Shown piece by piece: positions 54,254 to 64,000 of a DNA stretch of 64,000 bases. Source of the stretch: Anisus vortex (taxonomy: Eukaryota; Mollusca; Gastropoda; Planorbidae); the NCBI GenBank assembly GCA_949126835.1, contig OX421503.1:6349457-6413456 (forward strand). The letters are read 5' to 3'. Position 1 is the stretch's first letter; every line of letters starts with the position of its first letter. The translations under genes were made by a program, and so were the position numbers. The notes below the pieces were generated by a model. It saw only the letters and a list, made by a program, of their open reading frames with translations, made no database searches and had not been told where the DNA came from.

Positions 54254-57190
54254 TTATTGATTATACCTGAGTTCTCTGCTAAAATTCCTTAGAATTTCAC
54301 AGCATTTTCTCAATGTTATTTTTCTATGTTCAGATTTACTAATATCATTGTCTGGTTTATTTTCAATTATCATATCATCTTCTGATTTATTTTCAATAAC
54401 TTTGTTTTCTTCATCAGTTCTCAAATTGTTTAAATGAACAATTTTTTCTTTGTTATTAATGTTAACCTTGTAAAATACATCAGACAGCTTAAATATTATT
54501 TCAAAAGGTCCTCTCCATTCCATAGTATTGCCATTGCCAATTGGCAAATAAACAAGTACTTTATTACCAACTTCTAGTTTTCTCATGTTCTTATGAATGT
54601 TTTCTTTGATATCAACTGCTATCTTGTAAAAAGGTTTGTTTATGGTATCTGTCATTTGTATTGGAGCCTTATGTTTAGAATCTTTTTTATTATGTCTAAG
54701 ACAGGTATCACAGCTTTTAATAAATGTTTTTAAATCTTTTTCCATCTTAGGCCACCAGAAATTCCTTTTGAGTTTACAAACTGTTTTCTTGCTACTCAAA
54801 TGACCTGACAATGCATTGTTATGCGAAATTTGCATTACTTTGACAGTTAATGTTTTAGGTATAACTATTTGAGTTACATCTAATTTAGTGTCCTTTCTAC
54901 AGAGAATTCCATTTATTATTTCAATGTTTTTATTTTTAACCTGACCTTTTTCAATTTCTGATACCATTTTAATTATGTATGGATCTTCTTTCTGTTCTTG
55001 TTTTAGAGTTAGCTCATCAAAAGGCATGTTTATTAAACTTATATTTTCTGTTTTTTTCATTTGGGTTTCCTTTTTATGAGGACTATCAATGTATGATAAT
55101 ATCTCACTCTTCATTTTTGTAAAATCAGATATTTGATTTTTAGCAATGTTGAATATTTGTTTATGACCTTCTAAATGTCTACATAATGAAATAGCATGTA
55201 ATTCTTTTGGTACATTGTTTATTTCACATTGACTTTCAAATTTGCTTACATACTGTTCTAGTTTTTCTGTTCCATTCCATTTGGGAATAGGATTATCCTT
55301 TTCATTATTTATGGATAAGTCAATATTAGGTGTCTCATTGAGAATATTATTTTCTGACTTTCCTATGGTTTGTAAGAAATTAAAAGTTTGTAGAGCAGGG
55401 TAAAATTCTTGTTCTGGTAAATCTACTAACTTCTCATTTTGCAATAGAACAGGTTTCAAATTCAAGTCATTGGATTTTTCATTCATCCATTTTTGAAAAA
55501 TGTCAAAACTATTATCATGTTTGACATTGAAAGAATTACCAATAATTAAAGGTGCAACACAGTTTTTCATTATGGCTGCCTCTGCTTTTCCAGTGAGCCA
55601 AGGACAATCAATGTCTATTATAGTGACAGGACAATTTACAGTGGAACCATTTCCAAGTTTTATTGTATCCACTCTTATTATATTGGTGGGTTTCTGATTT
55701 GGAATGATACTTTCATCTATACATATTATACTACTTCCGGTGTCTCTTAGACAGTAAGTGGTCTTTCCTTCCACATAAGCAGGAAAAAGTATTAACTGAC
55801 CCCTGTTTTCAAATATGACATTATTAGATTGAGATGTGGAATTGTTAAGTTTTCCTCTATTTCTTCTATTTTGGAAATTTGATTGAGGTCTGTTTTGAGT
55901 ATTAGGAAAATCTTGTCTTCCAACATGTTGATTTGGCACATTGTTATTGGAAAAATTCTGATTTGGCATATTTCTGTTTCCAAAATTTGAAAAATTCTGA
56001 TTTGGAAAGTTTCTATTATCAAAATTAGAAAAATTTTGATTTGAAAAACCTCTATGATCAACATTTGATCTATTGAAGTTTGGATTGAAATTTCTACCTC
56101 TTGCATTGTTATTTCTGTAACAATATTCTGATGAATGGTTTGTACCATTGCAAAAAATACATCTATAATTATTAGATTTTGGTTGATTACCAAATTTTTT
56201 TCTATTGCCAAATTGATTATGTCTAGACCTAGGAGGTGAATAGCTCCTTCTTCTATGTTGAATTGTATTTACTGTTTGATTTTGTTTAGTCAGTTCTACA
56301 TTAGGATGACTATCCTTAAAATTTGAGATTGCATCTATCAAACTCTCAACTGTCTTAACTTTTCTTTCCATAATGTGAGTAAACAATGGTTTAGAAGCTT
56401 GTTCTAATACTTTATCAACAACCATGATTTCTATAATCTCATTAGGATTTTTGGTATCTATTTTTACTAAGTCTAACCAGGTAAGTAAAAATGTTTTCAC
56501 TTCAGACACAAAAGCTCTCGGTTCTATCTTGTCTGTTAAGATAAAGTTATGGAACTTCTGTCTGTAATAATCCTCAGAGTGAATAAAGAATTTAATTAAC
56601 TGTTCTTTGATAATGGCATAATCAGTTATTTCTTTATCAATATGTGATAGTGCTTCCCTACCCTTATCTTTCAATTGTGGGATAAGGTGAATGTAATATT
56701 CTGAAATGGGAATCCCATATCCTTTACATGTTGCTTCAAATAAATTTAGAAAATCAACAATTTTCTCTTTCCCATCAAAAGGAGGCATTTTGAATCTTAC
56801 ACTATGTTTTGATTTTTCATTATTTGTTTGCTCAACTTTAGTATTTTGTAATTTAGCCAACTCCAATTCATGAGCTAATTTTAATTGTGTTTCTCTTAAC
56901 TCTTTTTCTTTATTCATTTCTAGTTCTTTTTGTTTAATTTCATTATCAAGTTCTTTTTGTTTAATTTCATTATCAAGTTCTTTTTGTTTAATTTCATTAT
57001 CAAGTTCTTTTTGTTTAATTTCATGAGCCCTTAATTCTGCTCGTTCATCTCTTTCCTTATCTGCTAATTCTTTTTTCAATTGTTTAACTTTATTTTCAAC
57101 AAATTCTTGATATTCTTTCTTATCAGTAATACCATATTCTTTTGCTAACAATTTAGCCTCATCATAGAGTAATTGAACCTTTGACTCCAT
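54254..57190 (-). CDS. Gag-protease-truncated integrase polyprotein, family 2
   Basis: 978 codons from ATG 57190. Residues about 40-110 are a charged coiled coil with a 9-residue tandem repeat (NEIKQKELD). About 130-300 is a capsid region (MPPFDGKEKIVDFLNLFE) with a SCAN-like second half. The zinc knuckle CIFCNGTNHSSEYC is near 343. An Asn/Phe-rich linker follows (NQNFSNF repeats). Protease DTG is near 483. About 633-705 is a second capsid-like segment (IPKWNGTEKLEQYVSKFE). The integrase zinc domain (about 790-835, CDTCLRH) leads to the first catalytic aspartate (YKIAVDI, about 860), which is fused directly to the C-terminal domain (VLVYLPIGNGN, GPFEIIFKLSD). The two other catalytic residues are absent. 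It ends FSRELRYNQ, perhaps the last codons of RNase H. Confidence 0.9.
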   Translation of the reverse strand: MESKVQLLYDEAKLLAKEYGITDKKEYQEFVENKVKQLKKELADKERDERAELRAHEIKQKELDNEIKQKELDNEIKQKELDNEIKQKELEMNKEKELRETQLKLAHELELAKLQNTKVEQTNNEKSKHSVRFKMPPFDGKEKIVDFLNLFEATCKGYGIPISEYYIHLIPQLKDKGREALSHIDKEITDYAIIKEQLIKFFIHSEDYYRQKFHNFILTDKIEPRAFVSEVKTFLLTWLDLVKIDTKNPNEIIEIMVVDKVLEQASKPLFTHIMERKVKTVESLIDAISNFKDSHPNVELTKQNQTVNTIQHRRRSYSPPRSRHNQFGNRKKFGNQPKSNNYRCIFCNGTNHSSEYCYRNNNARGRNFNPNFNRSNVDHRGFSNQNFSNFDNRNFPNQNFSNFGNRNMPNQNFSNNNVPNQHVGRQDFPNTQNRPQSNFQNRRNRGKLNNSTSQSNNVIFENRGQLILFPAYVEGKTTYCLRDTGSSIICIDESIIPNQKPTNIIRVDTIKLGNGSTVNCPVTIIDIDCPWLTGKAEAAIMKNCVAPLIIGNSFNVKHDNSFDIFQKWMNEKSNDLNLKPVLLQNEKLVDLPEQEFYPALQTFNFLQTIGKSENNILNETPNIDLSINNEKDNPIPKWNGTEKLEQYVSKFESQCEINNVPKELHAISLCRHLEGHKQIFNIAKNQISDFTKMKSEILSYIDSPHKKETQMKKTENISLINMPFDELTLKQEQKEDPYIIKMVSEIEKGQVKNKNIEIINGILCRKDTKLDVTQIVIPKTLTVKVMQISHNNALSGHLSSKKTVCKLKRNFWWPKMEKDLKTFIKSCDTCLRHNKKDSKHKAPIQMTDTINKPFYKIAVDIKENIHKNMRKLEVGNKVLVYLPIGNGNTMEWRGPFEIIFKLSDVFYKVNINNKEKIVHLNNLRTDEENKVIENKSEDDMIIENKPDNDISKSEHRKITLRKCCEILRNFSRELRYNQ

Positions 57191-59258
57191 TATTATTTAT
57201 TATGAATGTCAAGATTTATTATATTATAGTACAGTACAATTATTATAATGCACTATTTTATAGTACAGCAATGTTTTATTCTTATACTGGATGGCAATAT
57301 TTATTAATTACTGAATGAGCATTATTATATTACTGAATGACAATATACTGAATGAGCAGTTATATATTATCACAGCAACTTTATAATTCAGAAATGCAAA
57401 ATGCTAGAATGTCAACAAGTATGCTAAGCCAAGACACATTTTCTATTATGGCTTGTTTATTTTATTATTATTATCAATTTTATAGTAGAGTTTTAAAGCA
57501 AGTGCAAGTCACTTTTTGCTATTATGACTTATTATTACTATATAGGTTGCACAATTATTTTCCGCAAAGCAAAGTACAATCTTATTATTACCAATGGTAG
57601 CACATATACAATATTATTATTATTATTGAGGATGGCATATAAGAATTAGATTAATGTTATCATAAGCCACTATAATATTATTCTTATGAGCAATTGAAAT
57701 GGATGTAATTATTATCAGTATTGGAAGTACATTTTCATAGTGATTACTGGAAGTACATTTTCATTAATGCCAATACACAATAATTTTACTATAATTAATA
57801 GCAATGTAAATTCTAGATAATATTATTACAGTAGCACTGCAAAGCACAATATTATTTTTATTTAGGTTATTTTACCTGTTATATTGTGAATATTTTGTAC
57901 ATTTGTAGTTACATGTATTAGATATCAATTATTATTTTGTTAATTGTAATTACATGTAATTGGGCACTACTTAAATTATATAGTTATGAATCTGAATATT
58001 CATATTATTATTATCTAGGTGAACTTATTATTGTTAATGTTCTTACCATAGACCATTATACTCAGAGAGCAAAAACTAACCAATGCATATTAATGATATC
58101 TCAAAAAATACACAACAAAAAAAATTATATCAAGTAACAATAGAAAAAAAACACAATCACAATACACTAATGCTGCTTGGACCACACATGATAGAGGAAT
58201 TGTTGACAAAGAATCACAACATGTATAACATTGACAAGACTATAGTAATTTTACTTTAATAATTCTTAACAATAACAAACAAAGTCAAGACAACTAACAG
58301 AAATAACCCTAACAAAGAATCATTTCTAATCAATCTCTTTTAAGAAATAGAAATAGATGATAGACAGAATAAGAATAGACAAGAGATTTAATTAAAAACT
58401 ACCGCCAACCAAAGCCCGCTTTATACATAAATAATACATATATATATATATAATTCATACTAATGAATGTAAAAAATATGATTAAATTAAAGATTACTTA
58501 ATAATCCAAATGAAAACACATTCACTGTATGAAATTACTGCAATGTAAATCCAGAGTAGAAATCCAGAAGAAACTTAATTAATTATTTAATAATCCAATG
58601 AATGTTCACACTGTATCAAGTTGAGTTGTTTCAAGTTTCCACTTCAGTATGGTATAATCCAATTTTAGAATGAACACAAGAAAAAAATGTATACCATTAA
58701 TTAAAATTAATGTCAAAGTCTTTGGTATACAGATTAAATATTAATTATATTTAAAGTTATTTAATGTTATTTATTTATCTTCCGATAAGCACATCGGACT
58801 TCAACACATCAGATTTCAACACCTGGTCGTGTCACATCGGATTTGAACATAGGCTACATAAAATTCAACACATGGTTGTGTCACATCGGATTTGAACATC
58901 GGACTTGAACATATGTATATAGTTTAGGTTCCTTGTTGATAACATGTGGGAACGAAACTTTTTCCGGTTGCAAATATTAAATAATGATCTGCGTATAGTC
59001 ACTGTTTTTCGATTTTTTGTATCGAATTTTCCAATGATGAAATATTTGTCATCGGTGTACAAATGTTATATTTTCTTAGAGCTATTATAGTGCTCAATCA
59101 TATAAATAGTATATGTATTTGAAATAATTGACTCAGGCTTCAGTTTTGTTCAAAAACTGGTACTCACATAATTTTCCATGTGGTTTGTAGTACGTCTTCA
59201 AAAAGTTCAAAAAGTTTCGAATTTGAACATAATATTATATCCTTCAGCTTCTCTCTCC
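57191..59258 (-). other. Long leader of family-2 element
   Basis: 2.1 kb without a coding frame, unusually long against 270-420 bp in family 1. It contains short repeats of CACATCGGATTTGAACAT and TTCAACACAT at 58785-58915. Confidence 0.6.
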
Positions 59259-59276
59259 GTTAGCTGCCACCAAACC
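59259..59276 (-). other. Primer-binding site region, family 2
   Basis: Just inside the 5' LTR the minus strand reads GGTT then TGGTGGCAGCTAACGGAG. The TGG start fits a tRNA 3' CCA end. The tRNA was not identified. Confidence 0.5.
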
Positions 59277-59731
59277 TGTTGATGTCCTATTATTATTATT
59301 GGACTATCAAACATTACCACCAGTCTTCTCAGAGTATTTGAGTTGCAGTAGCTGAATTATTTGATTGATTTGAACATCAAAATGGACGACATCACCACAA
59401 TATAAATTCCAAACTTGTAAATAATAAATGAACGACTTATTGCAGCATATTATTTAATAACAATTCATTAACAGTTGACACTTCACATCCAATGAACAAA
59501 TATAGCTTTATAGTATCAACATAATACACAATTTTATTTATTTCTCCTGAGTCTAAAATACTGCCTGCGTTCCTTGTGAGTTATGAGAAAAGACTGCCGA
59601 CCGCATGGACCGTCACTTAACTATATCTACTTCCGATATAGGTTTTCTTAATATCCAAAAATGGGTTTTATTTCGACTTTTTAATTATTAATATAGTTAC
59701 TACCTATATATTATTTAATGGCTTCATAGCA
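59277..59731 (-). repeat. 5' LTR of family-2 element
   Basis: 455 bp partner of 52568-53022, followed by the right copy of the AACCG target duplication. Confidence 0.93.
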
Positions 59732-60309
59732 AACCGGAAGTAAACAAATCAGAAAGGAAGCGAAATGAGTTGTCTTTCGTTTGAGAAAATACAAAGTTGG
59801 ATTATACGCTTATAATGGTTTAATTTAATAATTATTTACATCTATAATAAGCGCAGGGCATATAATAGGGCGGGCCCACGGCGGCCGCATAGTTCGCAGT
59901 GGCCTAAGATCGGCTGTGTATTGTATATATACATATATACATTATTTAATAATAGTTTGTAACAATGGCGTAAAGATTATTTCCATACAGCAATATAAGT
60001 TTCTTTAGTACCAAAACATTTTTAGTACGTTTGTTCTTTAGCTTATTTCTTGTTCCCAATACACACTTAACTATACTTTTTACAAAATCAATATGACCCA
60101 GTTCTCTGCGCTAAATTGTATTGATTTGTATAATTTGTCTGCGCCCCGATACATTTTTTCCTTCATACTTAAAACAGAAGCACCCTGACAAAAGCAAGAA
60201 ATATTAGCATAGAAAATGTCGACATCAAACATCTCTTTTATGTATACGCAAGTAGGTTGCTTTGCAAATTGCCGTATTGTAAGTAACTTTAATGCCATCG
60301 CAAAATAAA

Positions 60310-60495
60310 AATGTTTGACTCTAGATATTGTTAGTCAACTCTGAGTCTAGACAATGTCTGTCAAATCTGACTTTTGACATTGTCAATAAACTCTGAAACT
60401 AGACATTGCCTCTTAATTATGACACTAGACATTGTCAGTTAATTCCTGCTCCAGACACTGTCAGTCAACGCCGACTCTCGGCATTGTCAGTAATT
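60310..60495 (+). repeat. Degenerate ~30-bp minisatellite upstream of gene B
   Basis: Units of CTAGACATTGTCAGT followed by a CAACTCTGAC-like spacer, the same unit as at 12785-13010. Confidence 0.7.
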
Positions 60496-60868
60496 TTAGT
60501 TCTAGTGACATAAAAATATAATTCAGAGATATATATTTTGTATTTTGTATAATTGACAGTCTATGGATTTAAGCTTAACATCCGTGTAGAAATTTCTGTA
60601 GATTTTATATTTTATTTATGTCAATTTTGCAAAATTTTCGCCCAAGCAATTAATAAAAGTATGAGATATCTTAACGATGTATTCTTATCAACAGCTAATT
60701 ATGTGTCCTGCTTTTATCTTATCATATATTATAAGAGACGCTCTTTTTTTTTCGGGGGGGGGGGGGGGCTTTTAGACTAAGAATCCGTTTAACATACAAC
60801 TAAGAACACGGATATTACTCTAGGCTATGTGACAAAGCTAATTGAGGATTAAAATAAAAAATGACAAA

Positions 60869-61467
60869 TCAAATAAATGTAGCATCAACCGACCCAATCC
60901 ATAAGTAAGACAGTAGGGGTCTAAAGCATGTTAAATGGTATCTAAGGTACATATTGAAATAATACGTTTTAAAGTTATTTTTGAAAGTAACAGTAGAGGT
61001 TGTTCGCATGAGTTGAATAAGAAGAAGATTCCACACCTTCGGACCGGATACTGAGAAGGCTCTAAGGCCAACGGTCGTCAGAGAGAAACGGGGCTCTTCC
61101 AAAAGCGATGAGTTGGCAGAACGAAGTTTTCTTTGCGGGACATATGGTTTGATTAGTTCCTTGAGATAGGACGGAAACTCGTTATTAAAAATGCACTGAT
61201 GGTAGCGCCACTTTATACTCAATTCTGGCTTTCACGAGGGAGCCATTGGAGCGAGCGTAGAAGGGCGGTTCCCGAGTCTCGTTTTGACTTGCGCATAACC
61301 AAACGCGCAGTACTGTTCTGTATTCTCTGTACCCTAGCGATTTTGTGTTTAAGCAGGCCGGCTAGCCGGGCGTTACAATAGTCGATACGCGAAAGTATTA
61401 GAGCGAATACCAATGTTTTTACACAATCCGTGGACAAATAGGGTCGTAATTGGCCAAGTCTACGCAT
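60869..61467 (-). mobile_element. 5'-truncated CR1/L2-like LINE
   Basis: Two minus-strand frames. 61467-61219 reads RRLGQLRPYLSTDCVKTLVF, LILSRIDYCNARLAGL and KIARVQRIQNSTARLV. 61222-60869 reads FNNEFPSYLKELIKPYVP, AFSVSGPKVWNLLL and TVTFKNNFKTYYF. Together they are the C-terminal third of a non-LTR RT protein, with a frame break near 61220. It is dead, and lies in the gene B upstream region. Confidence 0.85.
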
Positions 61468-62047
61468 TTGTAGATATATTCAGCCAATAATTTTGACTTT
61501 TTAACAATTTTGTTTTCAAAAATATTTAATAAACAAATTACGTTTTATAAAATAAAGAAACAAAAGTTTCTATAGACTAAGTATTAAAGTTTTCAAAACG
61601 CTAGTTCATATATATTAAAAACATATATTTGTTGAAAGATGTTCCTAAGTTGTAATAAGTATTTATTTGAACTTGTAATAACAGATAATAAACAGCAAAT
61701 GTTTTTCTCTGAAAAAAAAATCAAGTTAAAAGCATTTGTCAGTTTGACATGTAAATCGGTGTTTACCTTAAGTTTTTTTTATTATTTTTAAACATATAAC
61801 GTTACAATATTTACTTTTTGTAATGGTATATTTTCCTTATTTTGCCATAACGAAACATTGTATGAATATTTATTTGTCTTTTTGTAAACACTCTATACAT
61901 AATATTCGACAAAACATTTCAACATCTTGGTCGAGGTAAAATAAAACAGATGTCTGAATAAAACGTTTGATCCTTGTATATGGGCAAACTTTTCTAAAGA
62001 GCACTTGAATAAATTTTCCTTGAAAGAGAATTTCGATCGTTAAATTG

Positions 62048-62055
62048 TATATAAG
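62048..62055 (+). promoter_or_regulatory. TATA box of peptide gene B
   Basis: TATATAAG within the shared promoter block. The leader exon end (CAG at 62120-62122) is followed by ACAATT where genes A and C have GCAAGT, so the usual donor is lost. Confidence 0.65.
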
Positions 62056-62325
62056 AAGACAAATTTAACGAGAATATTTAGCGACGTACGCAAGTCCTAT
62101 TTCCGAATCAGAACTGAGTCAGACAATTATTTGTTTCTTGATTTAGTTAAAAAAAAATATTATTATTATATTACACATTTATATTATTATTGTGTACTTA
62201 TTGTAATCATTCGTTTCTCCGTCAATTTTACGGGCATATCTTCTAGTAAATATATATATATATATATATATTTAACCAAACGTCTTTCTGTTTTTCTTGC
62301 TATAGAATAGTTCAATTTGAAAACC

Positions 62326-62421
62326 ATGAGGGCTTTAGTCGTATCAATGATAGTAGTTGTTGTGATCTCAGCGATGTCTTCTGCTAATGTTGATGTCGAC
62401 AGATCACCAGTAGTCGATAAA
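62326..62421 (+). CDS. Secreted-peptide gene B, signal-peptide exon
   Basis: Acceptor TTTTTCTTGCTATAG ends at 62305. ATG 62326 opens 32 codons: MRALVVSMIVVVVISAMSSA as signal peptide, then NVDVDRSPVVDK, and a consensus donor GTAAGT in phase 0. Length and phase are identical to gene A's exon, but the part after the signal is acidic (DVD), like gene A's array exons. No array exon was found up to 64000. A LINE fragment and (TA)n fill the intron, so the rest lies outside the window or the copy is dead. Confidence 0.7.
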
Positions 62422-62884
62422 GTAAGTTCACATTTCTAAACGTATATTGTGATACATCTCTCTGTGTGTGTTTAAATAATCAAATTGGTTCATTTAAAGA
62501 CACGTGTGACCTTATCGCCTCATTTTTCGCCTTTGTCGTCGCTAGCTGTGTGACCGTACTCAAGGGCCATTCCCGTTACATTTATATTGTTGAACGCATG
62601 GGTTTTATCGGGTTTTCTATATTTCGGTGAAATTGTCGTTGTTTTTTTTTTAATAGTGCGAAACCTGTGTTTTTAAACGTTACGCACCGATTTTTCGGCT
62701 TGGAGAGTTTGAATCGTTTATTATTTTAATTTGAATATTACTAACATATGACAGCAGTATGTTTATCAAATCATCCGACCGTGAACCGTTTGCAAAGTAT
62801 TGTGTTTATTTTCTACAACGTGTTTAGGTCTACTTTATTATTTTATTGAGAACTTTACTCCCTTTACTCGAGGATACGCTCCCT

Positions 62885-63350
62885 GGCGATTGCAGTTTTA
62901 TTTACGGCTGTAAAACATGGACACTTACAGCAGATCTCCATAAAAGAATCAGAGCCCTGGAAATGAGATGCCTACGTACAAATTTTAAACATCTCCTACA
63001 AAGATCGAGTTAAAAATGATGCTGTCCGTGAGCGAATCACCAACGTCATCGGCCCTCACGAGGATCTACTCAGTGCCATTTAATCCAGAAAACTCAGAGG
63101 GTACGGGCGTGTGGCGAGATCCAAAAGCCTGGCGAAAAAATCCTGCAGGGCACAGTGGGGGGTGGAAGAAAGAGTGGCAGGCAGAAAGACACTGGAATGA
63201 TGACATCAATGAGTGGACCAGCTTGTCTCTTGCAGACTCCTAGAGGGCGGCGCAGGACCGAGACAAATGACGTAAAATCATCCAACTGTCAAAAAATGGT
63301 GCCCCAACGACCCTCACTCAGCTCATGGGATAGAATAAGAAGAAGAATTA
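62885..63350 (+). mobile_element. 5'-truncated LINE fragment, C-terminal region
   Basis: Shifting plus frames read YGCKTWTLTADLHKRIRALE, then RVKNDAVRERITNVIGP, then ILQGTVGGGRKSGRQKD and MVPQRPS. This is the end of a widespread LINE RT protein broken by at least two frameshifts. It ends in AGAAGAAGAA (about 63340). Confidence 0.75.
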
Positions 63351-63441
63351 ATAACATTATTTAATATCTCAATTTATACATTGAATTTTTTGGGACAATG
63401 ATAAGTGGAAATTTATTGACATCTTATTCGGAATAAGTCAG

Positions 63442-63504
<63 letters not shown>

Positions 63505-63521
63505 TTAATATATATATATTG
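63442..63521. repeat. (TA)n microsatellite
   Basis: Long TA tract with two interruptions. The minus-strand open frame across it is an artefact. Confidence 0.9.
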
Positions 63522-64000
63522 TCTTAGTTTCAAGTAAATTATAGTCCGATAATATAAAAAGAAAGTGTTAAACTTTTTACAATAACACCACAAAGGTGAC
63601 CGAATCAAAATTACAGAAAATTCTATAGCCAGTAATGTCGTTAGTTCCAGTAACATTTAATTTACCATTAATTGCACTTTAACAAACAAACTTTTAGTAG
63701 GGTTATATAACGTACATTAAGATAAAAAAAAGATAATAAAACAAATAAATAATTAAAACATGTTGTAGTCATTAGATTATCCGTCATTTTGACTTGCATA
63801 AAAACTAGTATGGAAAAAAATATGTAAATTATAATTCTAAAATGTGTATAAGTATTATACGTTTATCAGCTTATGATGCGAATTATGTTCAATAGAAAAC
63901 TAATAAAGCATTATTATGCTACGATAATTCCATTTTTTTTTCACACATTTTTTAGGCGTTGGCTTTTTACATGATAACTTAACTTTAAACAATTATACAT
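63522..64000. other. AT-rich stretch, nothing recognised
   Basis: Intron of gene B if that gene continues. A T-rich AG at about 63955 precedes a short frame ending in TAA, too weak to call. Confidence 0.35.

Larger units (their letters stand above)
52568..59731 (-). mobile_element. Family-2 Gmr1-like LTR element, RT-less, very young
   Basis: A 7164-bp element on the minus strand with 455-bp LTRs that look identical and a perfect 5-bp target duplication AACCG (52563-52567 and 59732-59736). The transcript order is 5' LTR, primer site, a 2.1-kb leader, one Gag-protease-integrase-type frame, 1.2 kb non-coding, purine tract, 3' LTR. The integrase catalytic core and all of RT are gone, joined in frame, so it must have been copied and integrated by proteins of another element. 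Identical LTRs imply very recent movement. Confidence 0.93.
60040..62445 (+). repeat. Duplicated 5' block of peptide gene B (pairs with 12530-15300)
   Basis: Same ordered blocks as upstream of gene A. A LINE (60869-61467) and a G16 run (about 60755-60770) are specific to this copy. Confidence 0.75.

Noticed and set aside
57352..58137. Tyrosine-rich frames in the family-2 leader
   Set aside because: They arise from TTATTATTA repeats in the leader, antisense to the element.

Overview
The window is AT-rich eukaryotic DNA. Spliceosomal introns, long (TA)n tracts, tRNA-headed SINEs, several LINE families and Gmr1-type Ty3/gypsy elements all point to an animal. A mollusc, perhaps a heterobranch snail, is the most plausible host, but that is an inference from repeat style and no marker gene is present. 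No conserved housekeeping gene is visible. The window is a transposon-rich block that holds what looks like a small cluster of secreted-peptide genes.

The candidate host genes form one family of at least three members, all on the plus strand. Gene A (about 14.17-21.70 kb, possibly to 22.38 kb) has a TATA box, a short non-coding first exon with a GC donor, and a 32-codon signal-peptide exon. It then has a tandem array of five 12-14 codon phase-0 exons encoding acidic repeats (three intact, two with lost donors) and a short last exon encoding a lysine-rich tail before a poly(A) signal. Gene C (27.81-28.63 kb) has the same promoter and leader exon but a different 61-residue precursor in one coding exon. 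Gene B (62.05 kb to beyond the window or dead) repeats gene A's promoter and signal-peptide exon. An acidic pro-region followed by a basic tail is the plan of many antimicrobial and venom peptide precursors. That function is inference.

The rest is mobile DNA. Two near-identical Gmr1-like LTR elements (family 1: 5.03-11.77 and 38.17-45.01 kb, minus strand) encode Gag-protease-integrase followed by a stump of reverse transcriptase (RT). Both lack most of RT and RNase H at the same junction. A second family (52.57-59.73 kb, minus) has LTRs that look identical and a perfect 5-bp target duplication, yet lacks the integrase core and RT. A broken relative lies at 50.76-52.07 kb (plus). Family 1 also left solo LTRs at 4.27 and 25.95 kb. 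Interspersed are a jockey/CR1-like LINE (15.51-17.06 kb) with 3' tails elsewhere, an RTE-like LINE (20.44-21.30 kb), other LINE tails, SINEs, old gypsy and hAT-like remnants, a 48-bp minisatellite (45.31-45.85 kb), and an inverted pair of about 1 kb (36.2-37.3 versus 48.6-49.7 kb).
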